Shown: one piece after another, positions 17,804 to 26,091 of the stretch
Layout: each line of letters begins with the position of its first letter
Numbering within the stretch: the stretch's first letter is position 1
DNA from: an uncultured Flavobacteriales bacterium
GTDB taxonomy: Bacteria; Bacteroidota; Bacteroidia; Flavobacteriales_D; Crocinitomicaceae
Reading direction: 5' to 3'
DNA length: 34,290 nucleotides
Assembly (NCBI GenBank): GCA_903945495.1
Contig: CAJAVU010000043.1
Coordinates: forward strand, 1-34,290
Position numbers and translations under genes: made by a program
The notes under the pieces: generated by a model
Databases searched by the model: none
Seen by the model: only the letters and a program-made list of their open reading frames with translations
Told to the model about the DNA's origin: nothing

Positions 17804-18232
17804 TTATAGATTTTTCTCCATTAAAAAATGTTGCAATACATCGAACAATTTGTAGGATGGTTCAATCAGCGTATAGTTTAATTTCAAATAGAAGTCAACA
17901 GCATAGTCGCGGGCATGCAAAATGATTTTTTGTCCAAAGAGTTCTTTTGTTTTTTCTTCTGTTGCTTCCATGATTTTGCGACCGTAACCAGCACCTTGTT
18001 CTGCTTTTTCAACTGCAACAAAGCGCACTTGAAATACTTCAGCATCTTGTTGGTCCAAGCGAGCAATTGCTTTTAAAATGTCATTGTCATAAAGCGCAAA
18101 ATGAATTCCTGTTGCATCACCATCATTGCGTTCACTGCCTCTTGTTTGGTTCAGTGGTTCACGTAAAATGCGGTAGCGTAAATCGAAGTAATCTTCCCAT
18201 TCACGTTCTGTTTGTGGTGATCTTATATCCAT
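17804..18232 (-). CDS. GNAT family N-acetyltransferase, 142 aa
   Basis: A compact GNAT protein: an R-Y-x-I-L-R-x-P-L segment near the start, the strand F-Q-V-R-F-V-A-V-E, the acetyl-CoA loop E-Q-G-A-G-Y-G-R-K-I-M (about residues 77-87), and a C-terminal H-A-R-D-Y-A-V-D-F-Y-L-K-L-N-Y stretch. The RYxILRxPL and ILHAR features resemble ElaA/PhnO-like acetyltransferases. The acceptor is not deducible. Its start lies inside the end of the CoA-transferase gene (10-base overlap). Confidence 0.83.
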   Translation of the reverse strand: MDIRSPQTEREWEDYFDLRYRILREPLNQTRGSERNDGDATGIHFALYDNDILKAIARLDQQDAEVFQVRFVAVEKAEQGAGYGRKIMEATEEKTKELFGQKIILHARDYAVDFYLKLNYTLIEPSYKLFDVLQHFLMEKNL

Positions 18233-19290
18233 TTGAAAGCGAGAGATGTAACACGTTTCGTTTCTATTCCTTCAATCTCTTCCGAACGAATGAGTTCTTT
18301 GGCTGATGCATTATTGAACACTTCTTCCAGATTTTTGATTTTCCCACAAGGCACATTGTTCTCCAACATATTTGCAAGAACTTCATCACTTGAATAATGT
18401 GCCAATTTATCTTGTAGAATTATTTGTAATTCTGTTCGATGTTCAACACGATTCACATTTGAAGCGAATTTAGGATCCGCAATCAATTCTGCTATCGTCA
18501 AAAATGCACATAACTTTTGAAAATGTACGTCGCTTCCAATAGCAAAAGTGATCAAGGCCTTGTCTTTCGTTTCAAAGATTTCACCGTAAGGCGCTATATT
18601 CGGATGTAAACTTCCAATGCGTTGTGGAATTTTGTCTTCCATTAAATAATTCGACGCTTGATTCGCTAAACTGGCAACAGCAGCATCATACAAGGAAACT
18701 GTAACTGTTTTCGCAACTCCATTTTGTGATCGTTCCATCAAAGCTAGGAGCAATGCTTCCTTTAAATGATGTGCAGCTAAAACATCAATAAAAGCAACTG
18801 GCATTTTTACAGGACCACTTTCTGTTGTTCCGTTCATTGACATAAAACCCGTTTCCGCTTGAAGGATTAAATCGTAAGCTACACGATCGCTTTCATCGCC
18901 AAAACCTGTGATTTTACCACAAATTAATCGAGGGTTAACTGCTCTAAGAACTGTATCTTGAATATTGAACTTCACATCATCACCCAATTTGAAATTGGAT
19001 AGAAGAATATCTGCTTGAGCAACCAATTCAAGGAATTGCTGATAATCGTTGTTGTTTTTTAAATCGAGTTGAAGGTATTCTTTCTTGTAATTGATAGATG
19101 AAAAATAAGCCGAAACGGAAGAAGTTGGTTCTTCGCTTCCCAATTTCCATGATCGTGTTACGTCAGGAACTTTAGGATTCTCCACTTTGATTACGCGTGC
19201 ACCCAATTCTGCGAAAAACGTTCCAACAGAAGGACCAGCGAGTACAGTAGATAAATCTAATACAACAAGATTTGAAAACATTTTATCCAA
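18223..19290 (-). CDS. Family III CoA-transferase (CaiB/BaiF type)
   Basis: This 355-aa protein begins with L-V-V-L-D-L-S-T-V-L-A-G-P and G-A-R-V-I-K-V-E-N-P, the CoA-binding start of CaiB/BaiF enzymes, and continues with DLKN, LLSNF and A-Y-D-L-I-L-Q-A-E-T-G. D169 in VAFIDVLAAHHL aligns with the catalytic aspartate of formyl-CoA transferase. Members move CoA between carboxylic acids, or act as racemases. It is somewhat shorter than the usual ~400 aa, mainly towards the C-terminus. It overlaps the YgiD gene upstream by 8 bases and the GNAT gene downstream by 10. The acyl substrate is unknown. Confidence 0.9.
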   Translation of the reverse strand: MDKMFSNLVVLDLSTVLAGPSVGTFFAELGARVIKVENPKVPDVTRSWKLGSEEPTSSVSAYFSSINYKKEYLQLDLKNNNDYQQFLELVAQADILLSNFKLGDDVKFNIQDTVLRAVNPRLICGKITGFGDESDRVAYDLILQAETGFMSMNGTTESGPVKMPVAFIDVLAAHHLKEALLLALMERSQNGVAKTVTVSLYDAAVASLANQASNYLMEDKIPQRIGSLHPNIAPYGEIFETKDKALITFAIGSDVHFQKLCAFLTIAELIADPKFASNVNRVEHRTELQIILQDKLAHYSSDEVLANMLENNVPCGKIKNLEEVFNNASAKELIRSEEIEGIETKRVTSLAFKWI

Positions 19291-20167
19291 TTTTTACCGA
19301 AGTCATCGTCAACGAACCAGCCATTGGTTCATCGTTGAAGAAAGAAATAGCATCCTTTTCTTCTTTTAATGCTAAGGTATATAAAAGTGGGTAATAATGA
19401 TCCGGTGTTGGGATGGCTAATTTTGATGCAGCGTTTAATTTTTCATAAGCAATTAACGCAGCATGGTCGTTTGCTTCAATTTTTTGTTTGAAAATGGTGT
19501 TCATTTCGATTGCCCAATCAAATCCAAAAGGCTCGTTTAATTTATCCCAAGCAACCATTCCAAGGTTGTGAACCATATTTCCACTTCCCATAATCAAAAC
19601 ACCTTTCTTGCGAAGCGCTTGAAGATTTTTTGCTAAATCGTAATGATATTGAGGTGCTTGATTGTAATCGATACTTAATTGTAAAACTGGAATATCGGCA
19701 TCTTGATACATGTGTCGAACGATTGTCCATGTTCCGTGATCCATTCCCCATTCGTGATCCAATCCAACAGTAGTTGTTGTGAAAAGTTTCGCTGTTTCTT
19801 CAGCTAATTTCGGATCACCTGGTGCTGGATATTCCACATCAAAAAGCGCCTGGGGAAAACCACCAAAATCATGAATGGTTGGTGGTTTTTCCATAGCAGT
19901 AATATATGTTCCTTTCGTCAACCAATGCGCTGAAACGCACAAAACGGCTTTCGGTTTTTCAATTTCAGAAGCTAATTTTTTCCAATACTGTGAAAAAGAG
20001 TTGTCCTCAATTCCATTCATAGGTGAACCATGTCCAACAAAAAGCACAGGCATTTTTGTGTCTGTTTCCGGCAAGGTATCCATTAGTGAGTTTAAAACAC
20101 TCACAGAACCAACGGCTCCAAGAGAAATTGTTCCACCCATAAGTTTCAGAAAATTACTTCTTTCCAT
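19283..20167 (-). CDS. ygiD: YgiD-type extradiol dioxygenase (4,5-DOPA dioxygenase, LigB family), probably exported
   Basis: This 294-aa protein fits the class III extradiol dioxygenases: H46 in FVGHGSPMN, H81 in SAHW, DHGTW (H144), GNMVHN (H200) and H257 in PTPDHYYPL. H46, H81 and H257 are the expected metal ligands by analogy with E. coli YgiD. The family opens catechol rings such as DOPA, although the physiological substrate is unclear. Unusually, about 38 residues precede the family start and form a signal-like segment (R-S-N-F-L-K-L-M-G-G-T then a hydrophobic stretch), resembling a degenerate Tat leader. It may therefore act outside the cytoplasm. It sits 8 bases after the cytochrome c gene. 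Confidence 0.87.
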   Translation of the reverse strand: MERSNFLKLMGGTISLGAVGSVSVLNSLMDTLPETDTKMPVLFVGHGSPMNGIEDNSFSQYWKKLASEIEKPKAVLCVSAHWLTKGTYITAMEKPPTIHDFGGFPQALFDVEYPAPGDPKLAEETAKLFTTTTVGLDHEWGMDHGTWTIVRHMYQDADIPVLQLSIDYNQAPQYHYDLAKNLQALRKKGVLIMGSGNMVHNLGMVAWDKLNEPFGFDWAIEMNTIFKQKIEANDHAALIAYEKLNAASKLAIPTPDHYYPLLYTLALKEEKDAISFFNDEPMAGSLTMTSVKIG

Positions 20168-20175
20168 TTAAGGAA

Positions 20176-20496
20176 TTACAATCCTAATTGCCAGTTAACG
20201 TAAGCTGTAACGTTTGCTCCTTGAGCTTCATCCAACTTAGATTTTTTAATCATCGGAGGCAAAACTTTATTCCAACGTTCGATAGAGTGTTCAGAAATCA
20301 CAGGCAAATCATGACATTTGCCACAATTGTTCGTGTATAGAGCCATTCCAGCCATTTCTGCATCTGTACCAGGTCTTAACATTGTAGATACTTTAACTTC
20401 TTCAACTTTTTTAACTTCTTCAACAATCTCTGCTGTTTTTGGTTGACAAGCTGCGAAGAATCCTAAAGCAGCAAATGCAATAAATACTTTTTTCAT
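20176..20496 (-). CDS. Mono-haem cytochrome c lipoprotein, 106 aa
   Basis: A lipoprotein signal peptide (M-K-K-V-F-I-A-F, lipobox F-A-A-C, C17) is followed by a charged linker of E, V and K (residues 21-37) and a small cytochrome domain with one haem site C58-G-K-C-H62. M82 in LPPMIKK is the likely distal ligand. It should be anchored in the envelope and carry electrons. The open frame extends upstream to 20544, but the ATG at 20496 is preferred: it gives a perfect lipoprotein signal and starts one base after the stop of the RlpA-like gene. It is placed between an exported protein and a possibly exported dioxygenase. Confidence 0.88.
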   Translation of the reverse strand: MKKVFIAFAALGFFAACQPKTAEIVEEVKKVEEVKVSTMLRPGTDAEMAGMALYTNNCGKCHDLPVISEHSIERWNKVLPPMIKKSKLDEAQGANVTAYVNWQLGL

Positions 20497-20497
20497 A

Positions 20498-20854
20498 CTA
20501 ATTAATTTTTTCAATTGTAACCGTTGTGATTCCATTTTGTACAAAGTTTAATTGTTGAGCGGCTTTCAATGATAAGTCAATTACATGTCCTGATTTTTGA
20601 CTCAAACGATCATTCACTTTAACAATTACAATAGAATCGTTTTTTAAATTTTTCACACGTAACAACGTTCCAAATGGAAGGCTTTTATGCGCTGCTGTTA
20701 ATGAATCTTGACGAAAAACTTCCCCTGAAGAGGTGCGCTTTCCCTCAAACTTATTATGGTAATAACTTGCTTTGCCAGTTTGAAATGTAGTGCTATAAAC
20801 AAAACTACATAAAAGCAAACATATTATTGACCAACTAACTACTTTCATTACCAT
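20498..20854 (-). CDS. RlpA-like double-psi beta-barrel protein, 118 aa
   Basis: A signal peptide (hydrophobic residues 4-20, cleavage around S-T-T-F) precedes an RlpA-type double-psi beta-barrel: GKASYYHNKFEGKRTSSGE, then AAHKSLPFGTLLRVKN, VKVNDR and HVIDLS. These motifs are the core of RlpA septal-ring lytic transglycosylases, which cleave peptidoglycan glycan strands lacking stem peptides. The protein consists of the barrel alone with no SPOR domain, as is common in this phylum. ATGs at 20854 and 20848 are both possible. It is the first gene of the minus-strand operon that runs to 17335. Confidence 0.87.
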   Translation of the reverse strand: MVMKVVSWSIICLLLCSFVYSTTFQTGKASYYHNKFEGKRTSSGEVFRQDSLTAAHKSLPFGTLLRVKNLKNDSIVIVKVNDRLSQKSGHVIDLSLKAAQQLNFVQNGITTVTIEKIN

Positions 20855-21142
20855 GGTAAATATATTTTAAATTTTCGAAACATCGATAGATGAGGGCGCA
20901 ATTTACGGAAAGATTAACAATTAAATGCAAAAAACAGGAAAGAAGGAACGTGTTTTAGTGTATTGGATGCTAAGCACAAGCGTCTCAAGAATACCATTTT
21001 AGCTGAGAATAAATAACAAAAATGGATTTGAAAACTAAACGTTTTGATAAACTAAACTTATTGAACGACAATCAATGATTTCTATCGTTTTCTTGCAAAA
21101 CGTCAAGCAATTTGCGAGATTTACCGCTCTAACAATTCAACA
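20855..21142. other. Divergent intergenic region between the RlpA-like gene and tex
   Basis: These 288 bases separate two divergent transcripts and must hold both promoters. I find no perfect TAnnTTTG with a 19-base-spaced TTTG on either strand. Weak candidates are TATATTTA just before the RlpA-like start (minus strand) and TATCGTTT near 21083 (plus strand). No open frame, repeat or RNA gene is evident. Confidence 0.4.
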
Positions 21143-23257
21143 ATGCAACAACACGAATTTATTCAATCGAATTCCGGATTAAATGGAAAATCCATTACCA
21201 ATACACTTAACTTATTAAATGAAGGAGCAACAGTTCCGTTTATTTCGCGCTACCGGAAAGAAATGACTGGTGGTTTAGATGAAGTTGAGATTACAACGAT
21301 TCGTGATTTGGCTAAAAAGCATGATGAATTAATTGCTCGACAAAACACGATTTTAAGTTCAATTGAAGAACAAGGTAAATTAACGCAAGAATTAAAAGAT
21401 AAAATTACTTCGTGCTTCGAATCGACAGTTTTGGAGGATTTGTATTTACCGTACAAACAAAAACGTCAAACGAAGGGAGACAAAGCAAAGAAATTAGGAT
21501 TAGAACCATTGGCACGTATGATTATGGCGCAACGTGGGGGAGATCCAGAAACTATGGCAGAGAAATTCGTGAAAGGCGATGTGGAGGATGAAGAAATGGC
21601 TATTTCGGGAGCAAAAGATATCATGGCGGAATGGATGAATGAAAATTCGGCAGCACGTGCACGCATGCGTCAAATGTTTCAACGTAAATCCGTTCTAGCG
21701 TCGAAATTGGTAAAAGGAAAAGAAGAAGAAGGTGCCAAATACCGCGACTATTTTGACTTTTCAGAACCATTATATAAATGTGTGTCACATCGTTTTTTAG
21801 CCTTGATTCGTGCAGAACGCGAAGGATTTATTTCCTTAAAAGCACAACCAGATCAACAAGAAGCAATTGAATCCTTGGAACGCTTTTTTGTGAAAGGAAA
21901 TGATGCCTGTGCTGAAATTGTAGCAGAAGCATGCAAAGAATCATACAAACGCTTAATGTGTCCATCGTTAGAAAATGAATTGTTGAACGAAGCAAAAGAA
22001 AAAGCAGATAAAGAAGCGATAAAAGTCTTTTCAACGAATTTACGTCAGTTGTTATTGGCGCCGCCAGTTGGTTCAAAGCGCGTTTTGGCAATTGATCCGG
22101 GATTCAGAACGGGTTGTAAAGTCGTTTGTTTGGACGAATCAGGGAATTTGTTGACCAATGCGACAATTTATCCGCATCCACCACAGAATGAAAGTTCGGC
22201 AGCACAAGGAAAAATTGCGCAATTGGTGCAAGCCTATAAAATTGAAGCGATTGCAATTGGCGATGGAACAGCAGGAAGAGAAACCGAGGCATTTATCAAA
22301 AAGACGCGTTTCGATCGAGATTTAGAAGTATACGTTGTACGTGAAGATGGCGCATCGATTTATTCAGCTAGTCCGATTGCACGAAAAGAATTCCCTGATT
22401 TTGATGTGACAGTGCGTGGTTCAGTTTCGATTGGTCGCCGATTGATGGATCCATTGGCTGAGTTAGTGAAAATTGATGCAAAATCGGTTGGCGTTGGACA
22501 ATATCAGCATGAAGTAAATCAAACACAGTTGAAAGAAGCTTTGGACGATGTTGTCGTTTCATGCGTTAATACAGTTGGTGTTGATTTGAATACGGCTTCA
22601 CCTTATTTATTAAGTTATGTTTCTGGACTTGGACCAACTTTAGCAGAAAACATTGTTGCTTATCGAACAGAAAACGGTGGAATTAAATCACGTGACGAAT
22701 TGAAGAAAGTGAAGCGTTTGGGTGATAAAGCTTTCGAACAGGCTGCAGGATTCTTGCGCGTGCGTGATGCCGATAACCCATTGGATAATTCATCGGTTCA
22801 CCCTGAAAGCTACAAATTGGTCTCGTCGATGGCGAAAAAATTGAAAGTTGATATTAAAGAAATGGTTGGTAATGAAGAATTGTTGAAGGCAATTAAGAAA
22901 ACAGATTTTCCAGACATTGATGGTTATACCTTTGATGACATCATTAAAGAATTGAAAAAACCGGGTCGTGATCCGCGTAAAAAAGCGAAAGTCTTAGAGT
23001 TTGATAATTCCATTCGAACAATTGATGATTTGCGTATTGGAATGATTCTTCCTGGAATTGTTACAAATGTGACAGCCTTTGGTGCATTTGTGAATATTGG
23101 AATTAAAGAAAATGGCTTAATACACAAATCACAATTAGCTGAAACCTATGTGGAAGATCCTGCACAGTTTATTTCGTTACATGAACATGTTGAAGTTCAG
23201 GTATTAGAAGTCGACGCTTCAAGAAAAAGAGTTGGATTAAAAAGAATTATCAACTAA
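21143..23257 (+). CDS. tex: Tex family RNA-binding transcription accessory protein
   Basis: The 704 residues show the Tex order: an N-terminal helical Tex_N part with PFISRYRKEMTGGLDE near residues 32-47; a YqgF/RNase H-like domain with A-I-D-P-G-F-R-T-G-C-K (about 315-325); tandem helix-hairpin-helix segments (Y-V-S-G-L-G-P-T-L-A and V-K-R-L-G-D-K-A-F-E-Q, about 490-555); and a C-terminal S1 domain (about 630-704, with V-T-A-F-G-A-F-V-N-I-G). Tex binds nucleic acids and is linked to transcription. Length fits the family. The gene stands alone, with a divergent spacer upstream and 64 bases before the next gene. Confidence 0.95.
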   Translation: MQQHEFIQSNSGLNGKSITNTLNLLNEGATVPFISRYRKEMTGGLDEVEITTIRDLAKKHDELIARQNTILSSIEEQGKLTQELKDKITSCFESTVLEDLYLPYKQKRQTKGDKAKKLGLEPLARMIMAQRGGDPETMAEKFVKGDVEDEEMAISGAKDIMAEWMNENSAARARMRQMFQRKSVLASKLVKGKEEEGAKYRDYFDFSEPLYKCVSHRFLALIRAEREGFISLKAQPDQQEAIESLERFFVKGNDACAEIVAEACKESYKRLMCPSLENELLNEAKEKADKEAIKVFSTNLRQLLLAPPVGSKRVLAIDPGFRTGCKVVCLDESGNLLTNATIYPHPPQNESSAAQGKIAQLVQAYKIEAIAIGDGTAGRETEAFIKKTRFDRDLEVYVVREDGASIYSASPIARKEFPDFDVTVRGSVSIGRRLMDPLAELVKIDAKSVGVGQYQHEVNQTQLKEALDDVVVSCVNTVGVDLNTASPYLLSYVSGLGPTLAENIVAYRTENGGIKSRDELKKVKRLGDKAFEQAAGFLRVRDADNPLDNSSVHPESYKLVSSMAKKLKVDIKEMVGNEELLKAIKKTDFPDIDGYTFDDIIKELKKPGRDPRKKAKVLEFDNSIRTIDDLRIGMILPGIVTNVTAFGAFVNIGIKENGLIHKSQLAETYVEDPAQFISLHEHVEVQVLEVDASRKRVGLKRIIN

Positions 23258-23321
23258 ATTTGCTCCGCTAGGCAACCATTCTATTTTTAATCTGTACTTA
23301 AGGAAATTAAAAAGATAAATT

Positions 23322-24455
23322 ATGAAAAAACTACTTACTATTTTAACATTGCTTTTTACAGTAATGATTAGCACAAGTTCATTTGGACAAAATTTAATTT
23401 GGACGAGTAATACGTCTTCACCAGCAGCTTGTGATGGATCAGCATACATTGATTCAAATGTTGTTGTAACTAACCAAGTTTGGGCAGGGAATGGAATGAT
23501 CTATCAAACGGGTGGGAATTACATTTCTAGTTTGTGTGCAGGAACATATACATTAACGTATACGGATTTCTTTGGAAATAACGTTACTACAACGTTTACA
23601 ATTGGTTCAGGAACAACTAATCCGTGTGCAGGATTGATAGCGTATGTGACAACAACAGATGCTTCAGACATGGCGACATGTGATGGAACAGCTACTGTAA
23701 TGGGAGTTGGAGGAACTGCACCGTATGCTTATCAATGGTCTAATGGTCAAACTGGTGGTTCAATTGGAAATTTATGTATTGGAACGTATGATTGTTATGT
23801 TACAGATGCAAATGGATGTACTTCAAATGGCTCTGGAAATGTTGCAGATGCATCAGTAAATACACTAGATTCAGTTTTAGTATTTACAAATGTAAGTTAC
23901 CCAGGAACAACAACAATAGATACATTATCGACTTCATGGATAGAAGATTGTACAATTGATTACAATGCTATCGCATCTGCAAGCATTACAAATTATGTTT
24001 ATTTAACGGTTGATACAGTTATGATCACTTGGACATTAGTTGATACATTAGGAAATGTAGCTGCAACTTATAACATTCCAACGTTGATTACAAATCCAGC
24101 ATCTGGTGTTTTTGCCGCTACGTTAATCGTTTTCTGTTCTCAAAAATCAATGAATTACAACACTATCGAAATTCATGATCAAATTTATTTGAACATTAGT
24201 CAAATGGGTATTACAGAAAATACTTCAAATGCAATGAATATTGTTAAACCATTCTCAAATGAAGTGAATGTGAAATTCAATGAAGCAACTTCTGGTTCAG
24301 CTGTATTAGTTGATATGAATGGAAGAACAATTGCTGAAATGAACTTCAACAATGAATCGTCAATTTCAATGAATACATTAACTGTTCAAGCAGGAACGTA
24401 TTTCTTGACAATCGTTGCGAACGGTCAAACAATGACAGCGAAATTGATAAAATAA
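23322..24455 (+). CDS. SprB-repeat T9SS type A secreted protein, 377 aa
   Basis: A signal peptide (residues 1-22, ending S-S-F-G-Q) is followed by beta-rich repeats. One segment (about residues 115-160) has GGTAPYAYQWSNGQTG, then L-C-I-G-T-Y and V-T-D-A-N-G-C, the hallmark of SprB repeats found in gliding adhesins. The N-terminal part has a related C-A-G-T-Y-T-L-T-Y-T-D pattern. The last ~70 residues (VDMNGRTIAEM, then V-Q-A-G-T-Y-F-L-T-I, ending A-K-L-I-K) are a type A sorting domain. It is probably secreted by T9SS and surface-bound. It is much smaller than SprB itself, so a role in motility is not implied. A terminator follows. Confidence 0.87.
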   Translation: MKKLLTILTLLFTVMISTSSFGQNLIWTSNTSSPAACDGSAYIDSNVVVTNQVWAGNGMIYQTGGNYISSLCAGTYTLTYTDFFGNNVTTTFTIGSGTTNPCAGLIAYVTTTDASDMATCDGTATVMGVGGTAPYAYQWSNGQTGGSIGNLCIGTYDCYVTDANGCTSNGSGNVADASVNTLDSVLVFTNVSYPGTTTIDTLSTSWIEDCTIDYNAIASASITNYVYLTVDTVMITWTLVDTLGNVAATYNIPTLITNPASGVFAATLIVFCSQKSMNYNTIEIHDQIYLNISQMGITENTSNAMNIVKPFSNEVNVKFNEATSGSAVLVDMNGRTIAEMNFNNESSISMNTLTVQAGTYFLTIVANGQTMTAKLIK

Positions 24456-24475
24456 TTCAATTAACATAAGATTTT

Positions 24476-24511
24476 AAAGGCGGTCTGACATTTTGTTGGA
24501 TCGCCTTTTTT
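24476..24511 (+). terminator. Rho-independent terminator after the SprB-repeat gene
   Basis: AAAGGCGGTC (24476-24485) pairs with GATCGCCTTT (24499-24508), with one G-T pair, around a 13-base loop. A T-run to 24511 follows. Confidence 0.85.
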
Positions 24512-24565
24512 ATTGTTGGACCAGCCTCAATATTAGATAAAATGCAATAAACCAATTAAAAAGCC

Positions 24566-24573
24566 TATCTTTG
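24566..24573 (+). promoter_or_regulatory. -7 promoter element (TATCTTTG) upstream of rhlE
   Basis: TATCTTTGC is a perfect Bacteroidota -7 box in the spacer between the terminator at 24476-24511 and rhlE at 24633. The leader would be about 55 bases. The -33 position does not show a clear TTTG. Confidence 0.6.
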
Positions 24574-24632
24574 CACCTAATACAGAATTTCCTTTTGATA
24601 ATACAAAGTCATTTTCTGACAACAAAATATAC

Positions 24633-25922
24633 ATGCAATTTAGTGAATTAAACATTATTCAGCCTATTCTCAAAGCGATTGAAGAAGAAGGCTACACAAC
24701 ACCTACACCAATACAAGAGCAAGCCATTCCGCTTGTTTTAGCTGGAAACGATTTAATGGGATGCGCCCAAACCGGTACAGGAAAAACAGCAGCATTCTCA
24801 ATTCCAATTATTCAACTTTTAAGTAAGAACAAAGAATACAAAGGTAAACGTAAGATTAGAGCCTTGATTGTTACGCCAACCCGCGAACTAGCCATCCAAA
24901 TTGGAGATAGTTTGAAAGCATATGGTCGTCACGCAGGTTTAGCAAGTACAGTAATCTTTGGAGGTGTAAACCAAAACAAACAAACAGGCGTACTTCAACA
25001 AGGCGTTGATATTCTAGTTGCAACACCAGGTCGATTATTGGACTTGATGATGCAAGGATTTATTTCTATACGTGACGTTGAAATCTTCGTTTTAGATGAG
25101 GCAGATCGTATGTTAGACATGGGATTTATTCACGATGTCAACAAATTAATTAAAGCATTACCAGACGAGCGTCAAAATTTATTTTTCTCAGCGACAATGG
25201 CTCCTGAGATTTTGAAATTAGCGGGTACAATCTTAAAAGATCCTGTTCGCGTAGAGGTAACACCTGTTTCTTCAACTGCTGAAATAATTCAACAATCTCT
25301 TTACTTCGTTGATAAAGGAAATAAGAATGCACTTTTGGTTGATGTTTTAAGCGAACAACCTGCAACCTCGGTATTGGTTTTTACACGTACGAAACATGGC
25401 GCAGACAAAGTGGTAAAACACTTAATGAAACATGGAATTAAATCGGACGCCATTCACGGAAACAAAAGCCAGAACAATCGTCAACGTGCTTTGAGTAATT
25501 TCAAAGACAAAACAATTCGCGTATTAGTAGCAACAGATATTGCTGCTCGTGGAATTGACGTTGAAGAAATGGAATTGGTAATCAACTTCGAACTTCCGAA
25601 TATTTCAGAAACGTATGTTCACCGAATTGGACGAACAGGCCGTGCGGGAAACAAAGGAACGGCAATTTCATTCTGTGATTACGAAGAAAAAGCGTACTTG
25701 AAGGATATCGAAAAATTGATTCATACTACAATTCCTGTGGTTGAAGGACATCCTTATCCGATGGAAGTTTTTGTAATCGAGAAAAAAGAACAACGTGGCG
25801 CGCGTCCTCCAAGAAATCAAGGAGCACAAACGAAAAAACCACGTCCAACAACAGAACAAAAAGTAGATGCGGCGAAGAAGAAGGGGAAGAAGACTTGGTT
25901 CGGAAAGCGCGACAGATACTAA
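24633..25922 (+). CDS. rhlE: DEAD-box ATP-dependent RNA helicase, RhlE type
   Basis: All core helicase motifs are present in order: the Q-motif region [18 protein letters not shown] (residues ~46-53), P-T-R-E-L-A, D-E-A-D (~155-158), S-A-T, A-R-G-I-D-V and [10 protein letters not shown] (~330-339). The C-terminal ~50 residues form a basic, low-complexity tail rich in K, R and P, typical of RhlE proteins, which bind RNA non-specifically. Roles include ribosome assembly and cold adaptation. The leader of ~55 bases is longer than for its neighbours, leaving room for regulation, as is common for cold-induced helicases (inference). Confidence 0.92.
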   Translation: MQFSELNIIQPILKAIEEEGYTTPTPIQEQAIPLVLAGNDLMGCAQTGTGKTAAFSIPIIQLLSKNKEYKGKRKIRALIVTPTRELAIQIGDSLKAYGRHAGLASTVIFGGVNQNKQTGVLQQGVDILVATPGRLLDLMMQGFISIRDVEIFVLDEADRMLDMGFIHDVNKLIKALPDERQNLFFSATMAPEILKLAGTILKDPVRVEVTPVSSTAEIIQQSLYFVDKGNKNALLVDVLSEQPATSVLVFTRTKHGADKVVKHLMKHGIKSDAIHGNKSQNNRQRALSNFKDKTIRVLVATDIAARGIDVEEMELVINFELPNISETYVHRIGRTGRAGNKGTAISFCDYEEKAYLKDIEKLIHTTIPVVEGHPYPMEVFVIEKKEQRGARPPRNQGAQTKKPRPTTEQKVDAAKKKGKKTWFGKRDRY

Positions 25923-26062
25923 ATTGTGTTTAAAAAAGCTTCAATATCTTCGTTGTATTCATATTTTAAAAACTCATTTACGAATGTAAACTCCGTTTTT
26001 TAAACATTTCATACGCCTAAATCTTGAAGATTTTTTGAAAACACAATCATAAAGGATAAATG

Positions 26063-26091
26063 AAAGGAATGACGAAAGTTGTTCCTTTTTT
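26063..26091 (+). terminator. Terminator of rhlE, possibly bidirectional
   Basis: AAAGGAATGAC (26063-26073) pairs with GTTGTTCCTTT (26078-26088) around a GAAA tetraloop, with two G-T pairs, followed by a T-run to 26091. The hairpin lies 140 bases after the rhlE stop and its T-run reaches the menC stop codon (26090-26092). On the minus strand it could also terminate menC, but the T-run there is interrupted. A second weak hairpin (AAATCT/AGATTT, 26019-26033) precedes it. Confidence 0.7.

Noticed and set aside
20497-20544. Upstream extension of the cytochrome c gene to 20544
   Set aside because: It would overlap the RlpA-like gene and destroy the lipoprotein signal; the ATG at 20496 is better.
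21250-23127. Several 60-90 aa minus-strand frames inside tex
   Set aside because: They are antisense shadows of a well-supported gene with no start signals or domains.
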